Source: Modestobacter altitudinis (GTDB taxonomy: Bacteria; Actinomycetota; Actinomycetes; Mycobacteriales; Geodermatophilaceae). Taken from it: a DNA stretch of 64,000 bases. The position numbers and the translations under genes were made by a program. Below the pieces are notes generated by a model, which was not told the DNA's origin, did no database searches, and saw nothing but the letters and a program-made list of their open reading frames with translations. Shown here piece by piece: positions 51,056-64,000 of this stretch (positions within the stretch are counted from its first letter, which is position 1; each line of letters opens with the position of its first letter). The DNA lies in contig NZ_SJEW01000013.1 in the NCBI RefSeq assembly GCF_005930475.1, forward strand, positions 1 to 64,000, in the 5' to 3' direction.

Positions 51056-51658
51056 ATCACCGAGCCCCGTATCAACGACCGTATCCGCGTCCCCGAGGTC
51101 CGCCTGGTCGGACCGGAGGGCGAGCAGGTCGGCGTCGTCTCGATCGGCGAGGCGCTGCGCCTGGCCCAGGACTCCGAACTCGACCTGGTCGAGGTCGCGC
51201 CCATGGCCCGGCCGCCCGTCGTCAAGCTTATGGACTACGGGAAGTTCAAGTACGAAGCCGCGCAGAAGGCCCGTGAGGCGCGGCGGAACCAGGCGCTCAC
51301 CGTCATCAAGGAGATGCGGCTGCGCCTGAAGATCGACCCGCACGACTACGAGACCAAGAAGGGCCACGTCGAGCGCTTCCTCAAGGGCGGCGACAAGGTC
51401 AAGATCACCGTGATGTTCCGCGGTCGCGAGCAGTCCCGGCCCGAGATGGGCTACAAGCTGCTGCAGCGGCTGGCCGGCGACGTCGCCGACCTCGGGGTGG
51501 TGGAGTCCAACCCCAAGCAGGACGGCCGGAACATGGTCATGGTGATCGCTCCGCACCGGAACCAGGCAGCGACCGATGCTGCCCGGCGCACCGCCAAGGC
51601 GGAGAAGCACGCGGCCAACGACGAGCCGGCGCAGGCCGAGCAGGCGCCCCCGGCCTAG
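51056..51658 (+). CDS. infC: translation initiation factor IF-3
   Basis: A 200-residue IF3: [28 protein letters not shown] (N-domain), linker around residues 70-80, then the C-domain (KMRLRLKID...[21 protein letters not shown]; the first residues read [21 protein letters not shown]). The start is ATC at 51056, placed five bases after AGAGGAG (51044-51050); there is no ATG, GTG or TTG in a suitable place. Non-AUG starts on infC are known and let IF3 limit its own synthesis. The tail after residue 175 is Ala/Glu/Pro-rich. Confidence 0.93.
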   Translation: MTEPRINDRIRVPEVRLVGPEGEQVGVVSIGEALRLAQDSELDLVEVAPMARPPVVKLMDYGKFKYEAAQKAREARRNQALTVIKEMRLRLKIDPHDYETKKGHVERFLKGGDKVKITVMFRGREQSRPEMGYKLLQRLAGDVADLGVVESNPKQDGRNMVMVIAPHRNQAATDAARRTAKAEKHAANDEPAQAEQAPPA

Positions 51659-51682
51659 CCGGCGGCCCACCCCGACGCACCC

Positions 51683-51709
51683 GCGTCGCGCAGCACTGCT
51701 GCGCGACGC
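51683..51709 (+). terminator. hairpin between infC and rpmI
   Basis: GCGTCGCGCAGC (51683-51694) and GCTGCGCGACGC (51698-51709) form a perfect 12-bp stem with a 3-base loop, 27 bp before the rpmI start. Either a partial terminator that sets infC:rpmI ratio or the site of L20 feedback known in other phyla. Confidence 0.6.
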
Positions 51710-51735
51710 CGGGCAGACACGAACAGGACCGAGAG

Positions 51736-51930
51736 ATGCCGAAGAACAAGACCCACAAGGGCGCCGCGAAGCGGATCAAGGTCACGGGCACCGGCAAGCT
51801 GGTGGCCGAGCACCAGAACAACCAGCACAAGTTCGAGTACAAGTCCGGCTCGCGGAAGCGTCGGATCAGCGGCACCGGCGAGCTCTCCAAGGCCGACACC
51901 GGCCGGATGAAGAAGCTCCTCGGTCTCTGA
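51736..51930 (+). CDS. rpmI: 50S ribosomal protein L35
   Basis: Sixty-four residues, full length: PKNKTHKGAAKRIKVTGTGK, ending KADTGRMKKLLGL. A small basic protein of the large subunit. Conserved infC-rpmI-rplT order. Confidence 0.98.
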   Translation: MPKNKTHKGAAKRIKVTGTGKLVAEHQNNQHKFEYKSGSRKRRISGTGELSKADTGRMKKLLGL

Positions 51931-51966
51931 CCGCCCCCACCTCTACGAGCAGAACGGAGCTCTCAC

Positions 51967-52356
51967 GTGGCACGCGTGAAGCGGGCGGTCAACGCCCAGA
52001 AGAAGCGTCGCACCACCCTCGAGGCGGCCAGCGGCTACCGCGGCCAGCGCTCGCGGCTGTACCGCAAGGCCAAGGAGCAGATCCTCCACTCCGCGACCTA
52101 CAACTACCGCGACCGCAAGGTCCGCAAGGGTGACTTCCGCAAGCTGTGGATCACCCGGATCAACGCCGCGGCGCGGCAGAACGACATGACCTACAACCGG
52201 TTCATGCAGGGCCTCAAGCTCGCCGGCATCGAGCTGGACCGCAAGGTCCTGGCCGAGCTCGCCGTCAACGAGCCCGCCGCCTTCGCCACGCTGGTGGGGT
52301 CCGCCCGGGCCGCGCTCGCCGCGAACCCCGAGGCGACCGGCGCCGCAGCAGCGTAA
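51967..52356 (+). CDS. rplT: 50S ribosomal protein L20
   Basis: 129 residues: [55 protein letters not shown]. Binds 23S rRNA early in assembly and in other bacteria represses its own operon. GTG start at 51967. Confidence 0.98.
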   Translation: MARVKRAVNAQKKRRTTLEAASGYRGQRSRLYRKAKEQILHSATYNYRDRKVRKGDFRKLWITRINAAARQNDMTYNRFMQGLKLAGIELDRKVLAELAVNEPAAFATLVGSARAALAANPEATGAAAA

Positions 52357-52369
52357 GCAGCACCGTCCC

Positions 52370-52414
52370 GACGACGCCGTCGCGGGGAGCCTGGCTCCCC
52401 GCGACGGCGTCGTC
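52370..52414. terminator. 45-bp near-perfect palindrome terminator
   Basis: Arms 52370-52391 (beginning GACGACGCCGTCGCGGGGAG) and 52393-52414 are perfect 22-bp reverse complements around a single central base. In practice the loop must be larger (about CCTGG). Fourteen bases after the rplT stop, this is a strong terminator, with no U-tract. Confidence 0.85.
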
Positions 52415-52444
52415 GTCTGTCCGTCCACCTCCGAGGGGAACCCC

Positions 52445-53251
52445 GTGCCCGACGTCATGACCGAGCGCTCGGCGCGGGTCGCCGTGGCCCGCAAGCTCAC
52501 CCGCCGCAGCGGCCGGGACGACGCCGGGGCCTTCCTCGCCGAGGGGCGGCAGGCGGTCAGCGAGGCGCTCGCGGAGGCGGAGACCGACCCGGACGCCGTC
52601 CTCGAGCTGTTCGTCACCGAGGCCGCAGCGGTCGCCCACACCGAGCTGCTGGCCGGCACCCGGGTGCCGGTGCACCTGGTCACCGAGCGCGCCGCGGCGT
52701 CGCTGTCGGAGACGGTCACCCCGCAGGGCCTGGTCGCCGTCTGCGCGCTGCGCGACGTCGATCCCGGCACGCTGGTCACCGACCCGCCCCGGCTCGCGGT
52801 CGCGCTCGCCGAGCTCGCCGACCCGGGCAACGCGGGCACCGTGCTGCGCAGCGCCGACGCCTGCGGTGCGGGTGCGGTCGTGTTCGGCACCGGCTCCGCC
52901 GACCCGTACAACGGCAAGGTCGTGCGCAGCAGCGCCGGCAGCCTCTTCCACGTCGACGTCGTCCGCGGTGCGTCGCTGGCCGAGCTCGTGCCGCAGGTCC
53001 AGGCCGCCGGCACGATGGTGCTGGCCGCCGACGGCGGGGGTGAGGTCGGGCTCGACGAGGCCGCCGACGACGGCCTGCTCGCCGCCCCGGTGCTCTGGCT
53101 GTTCGGCAACGAGGCCCGGGGTCTGGACGCCGGGCTGGCGGCCGCCGCCCACGCCCGGGTGCGCATCCCGATGCGGGGCCGGGCGGAGAGCCTCAACCTC
53201 TCCGTCGCCGCGTCCATCTGCCTCTACGTCACCCAGCTCGCCCAGCGCTGA
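52445..53251 (+). CDS. SpoU/TrmH-family RNA 2'-O-methyltransferase
   Basis: A 268-residue SPOUT methyltransferase. The N-terminus (about 20-100) is the SpoU substrate-binding region; the catalytic knot has LAELADPGNAGTVLRSADACGAGAVVF, LFGNEARGLDAGL and IPMRGRAESLNLSVAASICLY (motifs 1-3). Position after rplT is conserved and the enzyme is likely a 23S rRNA methyltransferase related to RlmB/TsnR. Target nucleotide unknown. Confidence 0.9.
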   Translation: MPDVMTERSARVAVARKLTRRSGRDDAGAFLAEGRQAVSEALAEAETDPDAVLELFVTEAAAVAHTELLAGTRVPVHLVTERAAASLSETVTPQGLVAVCALRDVDPGTLVTDPPRLAVALAELADPGNAGTVLRSADACGAGAVVFGTGSADPYNGKVVRSSAGSLFHVDVVRGASLAELVPQVQAAGTMVLAADGGGEVGLDEAADDGLLAAPVLWLFGNEARGLDAGLAAAAHARVRIPMRGRAESLNLSVAASICLYVTQLAQR

Positions 53252-53263
53252 GCGCCGGACCGC

Positions 53264-54106
53264 TCAGCCCGGGAGCGTGATGAGGACGACGGCCGCCACG
53301 GCCGTCACGAGCCCGGCCACCTGCGCGCCGCCCAGCCGCTCCCGCAGCACCAGCTGGGCCAGGACGACGGTGCTGACCGGGTAGAGCGAGGCCAGCACCC
53401 CGGTGATCGCCAGGGCCCCGCCCTGCTGGGTGGCGAGCAGGAACAGCGCGTTCGCGGTCATGTCCCCGACCCCCGACAGCGCCACCAGCGGCACGGCCGG
53501 CCTCGCGACCCGCAGCGACCGCCTGCCGACGAGGGCCAGCACGGCAACCAGGGCCGCCGACGCCACCCGCGCCGCCACCAGGGGGGTCAGTCCCGCGTCG
53601 GCGGAGATGCGGTCCAGGAGGACGAAGAAGACCCCGAAGGCGGTGCCCGCGACGAGGGCGGGGACGAGGCTGGCCGGCCGGGCCGTCCGCAGCGCCGACA
53701 GGCCCCCCTCGGCCGAGACCAGCACCACGGCGACCAGTGCGAGGGCGATGCCAAGGGCGGCCCAGGCGGTGACGCTGTCACCGCTCAGCAGCCCGGCGAG
53801 GACCGGGACGGCGGCGGCGGTCACCGCGGTCACCGGTGCGACGACGCTCATCACGCCGGAGGCCAGGGCGCGGAAGAAGACGACCAGCCCGGCCGCGCCG
53901 GCCAGGCCCGCGGTCGCGCCCCAGGCCAGGTCGGCCGGCTGCACCGGACCACCCAGCCAGGGGAGCAGGACCAGCAGCGCGAGCAGGCCGACGGCCTGGG
54001 ACAGCACGACGACGCCGAACACCGACGCCCGCCGGCTGGACAGCCCGCCGAGGAAGTCCGAGGCGCCGTAGACCACGGCCGACGCCAGCGCCAGGAACAC
54101 CGCCAC
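53264..54106 (-). CDS. EamA/DMT-family transporter
   Basis: 280 residues, ten probable helices in two EamA repeats: LASAVVYGASDFLGGLSSRR and the second repeat ending LYPVSTVVLAQLVLRERLGGAQVAGLVTAVAAVVL. Exporter of small metabolites; substrate unknown. Confidence 0.85.
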   Translation of the reverse strand: MAVFLALASAVVYGASDFLGGLSSRRASVFGVVVLSQAVGLLALLVLLPWLGGPVQPADLAWGATAGLAGAAGLVVFFRALASGVMSVVAPVTAVTAAAVPVLAGLLSGDSVTAWAALGIALALVAVVLVSAEGGLSALRTARPASLVPALVAGTAFGVFFVLLDRISADAGLTPLVAARVASAALVAVLALVGRRSLRVARPAVPLVALSGVGDMTANALFLLATQQGGALAITGVLASLYPVSTVVLAQLVLRERLGGAQVAGLVTAVAAVVLITLPG

Positions 54107-54154
54107 GCGCCCTCCCGGGTCCAGCCCCGCTGCAGGGGGCAGCAGAGTCCTCCC

Positions 54155-56407
54155 TCAGCTCACCACCGGGTGCTTGCTGGCGTACATCCGGGCGTCGGCG
54201 CGGTGCAGCAGCCGGCCGAACTCGGCGCCGTCGTCGGGGTGCACGCTGACCCCGACGCTCGCCTGGACCTGCACGGTCTCCGCCCCGAGCCGCACCGGCT
54301 CGGTCAGCACGGACTGGAGCTGCTCGGCGACCCGCGCGGCCTCCCCGGGTGCGGTCGCCGGGTCCAGCCCGACCAGACCGACCAGGAACTCGTCCCCGCC
54401 GAGCCGGGCCAGCAGGTCGCCGCGGCGCAGCCGGCCGCGCAGCCGGTCGGCGACCACCTGCAGCAGCTCGTCGCCGGCGGCGTGGCCCAGGGCGTCGTTG
54501 ACCGCCTTGAACCCGTCCAGGTCCAGGAACAGCAGGGCGACTGCCGTGCCGTCGAGCCGGGCCTGCCAGAGCGCGGACTCCATCCGCTCCTCGAACCGGC
54601 GGCGGTTGGGCAGTGCGGTCAGCGGGTCGGTGTAGGCCAGCTCCTCGATCTGGGCCAGGTGCCGGCGGGTGCGGTCGCGCTCCTGCAGCAGCTCGCGCTC
54701 GGCGGTCACCCGCGCGGTCACGTCGGTCTGCACGCCGATGTACTGGACCACCAGGCCGGAGCTGTCGTGCACCGGCGCCAGGTGGATCTCGTTCCACCAC
54801 GGCTCGCGGTCCAGGCCGCGGTGGTTGAGCAGGGTCGCGCGGAACTCGGTGCCCTCGCGGATGGCCTGGCGCATCCGGGCGACCACCCCGGGGTCGGTGT
54901 CCGGGCCCTGCAGGAAACGGCAGTTGCGGCCCAGCGCCCTGCCGGTGGGGAGTCCGGCGAGCTGCTCGAACGCGGCGTTGACGTAGACCAGCGGCTGGTC
55001 CGGCGCGGTCATGTCGGCGATCGCGACCCCGCTGGTCGTGGCGGCCAGCGCACGCTGCAGCACCAGCTCCTGCAGCGTCGCGCCGTCGGCGACCCCGCTG
55101 CGGCGGACGACCGCGACGGGGTCCTCGGCGAGCTCCTCGACCGGCTCCGGCGGCACCGGCTGGGCGGCCACCCGGGCGACCAGCGAGACGCCGGCCCGCT
55201 CGACGGTGCGCCGCTCGTAGGTCAGCGCGTACTCGTACCGGCGCTGCAGGTCCGGGCCGCCGTCGCCGAGGTCCCGGGCGAGCAGTGCGGCGCTGAAGTG
55301 CGGGCTGAGCACGACGACGTCCCACTCACCGCGCACCGGGTCGTCCGGGGCGAGTGCGGCGCCACGCACGCCGGGCAGCGGCTCGACCGGCAGGTCCTCG
55401 CCGAGGGCGCAGACGAAGCCGGTGCGCGCCACCAGGTCGCGGTAGCGCAGCGCGGTCGCCGGGGTGAAGTGCCGGGCCTCCTGGAAGGTCGCGGCGACGA
55501 CGCAGGTCTCACCCAGCCGCATCGCCTGGCGCTCCAGGTGCTTGCTGAGCTCGATGAGCAGCGCTTTGGGAGCGGTCCGCAGCTGGGTGCCCGCCGGCAG
55601 GCAGCTGAACGGCGAGTCCGCCGGGTCGACGGCGGGGGTGCCCGCCGACGGCAGCAGGAGCCGGCCGACGGGCCGGCCGGGGACGGCGGTGGCGGCCGGC
55701 CGGCCGAAGTGCCAGCCCTGCCCCAGGCTGGCGCCCAGCGCCGAGGCCATGGCCAGGTGGGCCTCGTCCTCGATCCCCTCGGCCAGGATGACAGCGCCGG
55801 TGCGCTCGGCGTAGCCGTTGACCGCGTTCATGATCTCGGCGACGGCCGGGCCGGGCCGCTCCTGGACCAGCCGCAGGTCGAGCTTGATGACGTCGGGGCG
55901 GAGCAACGGCATGAAGGCCAGTGACATCGAGTCGGCACCGACGTCGTCCAGGGCGATGCCCCAGCCGACCTCGCGGACCCGCTCGACGGCACGCAGCAGG
56001 TCCGCCGGCCGGGTGGCCAGCGCCCGCTCGGTGATCTCCACGACGACCCGCAGCCCGGCCGGGGCGGTGGTCGCGATCGCGAGCAGCTCCTCCAGCGGCG
56101 CGGACTCGAGCACCTCGGGCTCGACGTTGACGAACACGGTCAGCGGCGGGCCGAGCTCCGCGGCCACCGCCCCGCGCAGCGCCGCCGCGCGGCACAGCGC
56201 GTCCAGGTGGCTGAGCCGGCCGGCGGTGCGGGCGGCGGCGAAGAGCGCGTCGGGGGTGTGCAGCGGGCCCTGCGGCCCACGGGCGAGTGCCTCGTAGGCG
56301 ACGATGCGGCCGCTGTCCAGCTCCACGATGGGCTGGTAGACGCTGTGCACGCCGCCGGTGCGGAGCACCTCGTCGATGGTCGAGGCCGGTGCCTCAGTCG
56401 TGGTCAC
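54155..56407 (-). CDS. EAL-DICT-LOV-GGDEF protein (probable light-controlled c-di-GMP enzyme)
   Basis: A 750-residue cytoplasmic signalling protein. EAL phosphodiesterase domain about 10-240: E39-A40-L41, N94, E124, the DD pair at 154-155 (DDVG replacing DDFG), K175, E210 and Q230 are in place. DICT-like sensory domain about 285-415 (RLGETCVVAATFQEARHFTP, EWDVVVLSPHF). LOV domain about 445-565: GRNCRFLQG with the flavin-adduct C496, and FMN contacts N528, N539 and Q560. A short coiled helix leads to GGDEF about 585-745 with intact GGDEF (670-674) and inhibitory site R661-x2-D664. Both catalytic domains and the photosensor look active. Which activity light controls is open. Confidence 0.9.
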   Translation of the reverse strand: MTTTEAPASTIDEVLRTGGVHSVYQPIVELDSGRIVAYEALARGPQGPLHTPDALFAAARTAGRLSHLDALCRAAALRGAVAAELGPPLTVFVNVEPEVLESAPLEELLAIATTAPAGLRVVVEITERALATRPADLLRAVERVREVGWGIALDDVGADSMSLAFMPLLRPDVIKLDLRLVQERPGPAVAEIMNAVNGYAERTGAVILAEGIEDEAHLAMASALGASLGQGWHFGRPAATAVPGRPVGRLLLPSAGTPAVDPADSPFSCLPAGTQLRTAPKALLIELSKHLERQAMRLGETCVVAATFQEARHFTPATALRYRDLVARTGFVCALGEDLPVEPLPGVRGAALAPDDPVRGEWDVVVLSPHFSAALLARDLGDGGPDLQRRYEYALTYERRTVERAGVSLVARVAAQPVPPEPVEELAEDPVAVVRRSGVADGATLQELVLQRALAATTSGVAIADMTAPDQPLVYVNAAFEQLAGLPTGRALGRNCRFLQGPDTDPGVVARMRQAIREGTEFRATLLNHRGLDREPWWNEIHLAPVHDSSGLVVQYIGVQTDVTARVTAERELLQERDRTRRHLAQIEELAYTDPLTALPNRRRFEERMESALWQARLDGTAVALLFLDLDGFKAVNDALGHAAGDELLQVVADRLRGRLRRGDLLARLGGDEFLVGLVGLDPATAPGEAARVAEQLQSVLTEPVRLGAETVQVQASVGVSVHPDDGAEFGRLLHRADARMYASKHPVVS

Positions 56408-60067
<3,660 letters not shown>

Positions 60068-60071
<4 letters not shown>

Positions 60072-60874
60072 GCGACCTCTCGGGAACCGTCGCGCTGGTC
60101 ACCGGGGCGTCGGCGGGGATCGGCCGGTACCTGGCGGCGGGCCTCGCCGAGCGTGGTGCGGCCGTCGCCGGCCTGGCCAGGTCGGCCGAGCGGCTCACCG
60201 CCGCGATGGACGAGGTCGCCGCGGCCACCGGCGCGCGCACGCTCGCCGTGACGGCCGACGTCACCGACCCCGCCGCCGTGCAGTCGGCGGTCGACCGGGT
60301 GATCGCCGAGCTCGGCCCGGTGACGCTGCTGGTGAACAACGCCGGGTCCATCGACGCGGCCGAGGTGCCGCTCTGGGAGGCCGACCCCACCCAGTGGTGG
60401 CAGGTCGTGGAGAGCCAGGTGCACGGGCCGTTCCTGGTCTCCCGGGCCGTCGTCCCCGGGATGATCGCCGCCGGTGGCGGCCGGGTGATCGGGCTGGGCA
60501 GTGGCCTGGGCACCCGGGGCAGCGCCGAGTACAGCGCGTACTCGGCGGGCAAGAGCGCGCAGATGCGGATCACCGAGGGGATCCACCTGGCCGGGGCGCA
60601 GCACGGGGTGCGGGCCTTCGACCTGGCGCCCGGCGTGATCGACACGCAGATGACCCGGGCGATGCCGATGCACCTCGGACGCACCGAGTGGACCCGGCCG
60701 GAGGACGTCGTCGCGCTCGCGGTGGCGATCGCGGCCGGCGAGCTCGACCAGTGGTCCGGCCGGTTCTTCCGGGCCGGCGCCGACGACCTGGACATCCTGC
60801 GCGCGACGACGCCCGAGGGCGCTGCGCGGCAGCTGCGGCTGCTGCCTTACGGACCCGAGGACCCGGTCGGCTGA
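60068..60874 (+). CDS. SDR-family oxidoreductase
   Basis: 268 residues: TGASAGIGRYLAAGL cofactor motif, NNAG at about residue 92, catalytic YSAYSAGKSAQ with Y-x3-K, and a Rossmann fold throughout. GTG start overlaps the pheT stop, so it is co-transcribed with pheST though its role has no evident tie to tRNA charging. Substrate unknown. Confidence 0.88.
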
Positions 60875-60890
60875 GCCGCGGGCCGGCAGG

Positions 60891-61225
60891 TCAGCCCACG
60901 GTCGCGAACAGCGGGGCCGCACCGGACAGCTCCACCATCCGCCGCACCGCGCGGGTCGGGTGCCGCAGCTCGGGCACCCGACCCGACCGCCGGGTGGGCT
61001 CGGTCTCCCGCACCAGCAGCCGCAGCCCCCGGCAGTCGAGGAAGGTCGCCGCCGAGAGGTCCACGGCCACCGCGGCGCGGGGGCCGGTCGGCCGGTGGCG
61101 TGCCAGTCGTCGACCACGAGCGAGTCGACCTCGCCGGTCAACCGGAGCACCGGCCCGCCCGCCTCCTCGACCAGCGCGATCGCGCCGGGCAGCTCGAGCG
61201 AGTGCGTTCCGCGGCTGGTCTCCAT
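60891..61225 (-). pseudogene. STAS-domain (anti-sigma antagonist) gene with a one-base frameshift
   Basis: ATG 61225 after GGGAGGAG opens a STAS protein: HSLELPGAIALVEEAGGPVLRLTGEVDSLVVDDWHATG. At a run of five G on the plus strand (61079-61083) the frame is lost; adding one base restores AAVAVDLSAATFLDCRGLRLL and continues to PRTAVRRMVELS-like sequence (RAVRRMVELSGAAPLFATVG) and a stop at 60891. Restored length would be 111 residues, normal for STAS. The phosphorylated Ser of classic antagonists is Cys here (DCRG). True mutation or a homopolymer sequencing error cannot be told from this sequence alone. Confidence 0.8.
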
Positions 61226-61363
61226 GGCAGTGCTCCTCCCGACCGGACCCGTCGTCCCGGTCAGCGGGGACTGTGCCGGGGGGTGCTGACAGAACTGCTG
61301 GGAGCGACCTCCCAGCAGGCTGTGGAGTCCCGTGCGCCCCAGGGGCACCACGGAGGCGACCGG

Positions 61364-64000
<2,637 letters not shown>

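Noticed and set aside
61079-61083. Programmed ribosomal frameshift in the STAS gene
   Set aside because: No slippery heptamer or downstream structure of the known kinds is evident; a mutation or sequencing error is simpler.

Overview
The window is very GC-rich DNA (strong third-position G/C bias, many GTG starts, dense GTGA/ATGA gene overlaps) from an actinobacterium. Gene content (DUF222/HNH protein, GAF-ANTAR regulator, DUF6221, F420/FMN-type LLM oxidoreductase, DUF3516 helicase, HemD-OmpR fusion regulator next to nitrate genes) and protein style fit the Geodermatophilaceae (Blastococcus/Geodermatophilus/Modestobacter group). That placement is an inference, not a database result. No rRNA, tRNA, CRISPR array, insertion sequence or prophage was seen; this looks like ordinary chromosome. 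Layout: 1-13 kb holds an AraC regulator, two alpha/beta hydrolases, malQ, a TetR-MFS pair with two visible operators, HrpB helicase, an EF-G-like GTPase and an epoxide-hydrolase-like gene. 12.7-24.5 kb holds small accessory genes (VOC, SnoaL, XRE, LLM oxidoreductase plus GH13 glucosidase, an ArsR-SRPBCC-DoxX operon, GAF-ANTAR, two TauE permeases), a DUF222/HNH protein and two gene remnants (a DHFR-like stub and a broken alpha/beta hydrolase). 24.5-34 kb holds a large DUF3516 RNA helicase, a tiny CxxC protein, an SDR, YidD, homocysteine methyltransferase, ArfB, SixA-like phosphatase and VOC proteins. 34-50 kb is dominated by assimilatory nitrate metabolism: a molybdopterin nitrate reductase fused to an extra C-terminal domain, nirB, a Rieske-type nirD, then (after an O-methyltransferase, DUF2000, AraC and two unknown genes) the NarK nitrate transporter, RraA-like protein and a HemD/OmpR fusion of the NnaR type, followed by a YeeE/YedE sulfur transporter. 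50.7-64 kb is a conserved core: infC-rpmI-rplT with several leader and intergenic hairpins and an ATC-initiated infC, an rRNA methyltransferase, pheS-pheT-SDR, a lipid kinase and argC-argJ (argJ runs off the end). Between these lies a four-domain EAL-DICT-LOV-GGDEF protein that has every residue expected of a blue-light-sensing c-di-GMP enzyme. How the genes work together: NarK would import nitrate, the NasC-type enzyme reduces it to nitrite, and NirB/NirD reduce nitrite to ammonium; the HemD-OmpR fusion is the likely local regulator. Several operons carry recognisable operators (TetR, ArsR, XRE, LexA/SOS, probable ArgR), and many transcription units end in long perfect hairpins without U-tracts, as is usual in high-GC actinobacteria. 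The observations most worth a second look are the LOV-type c-di-GMP protein, the nitrate reductase fusion with an internal ribosome binding site behind a two-hairpin leader, the perfect LexA box at the left edge, the single-base frameshift in a STAS gene, and the structured infC leader.
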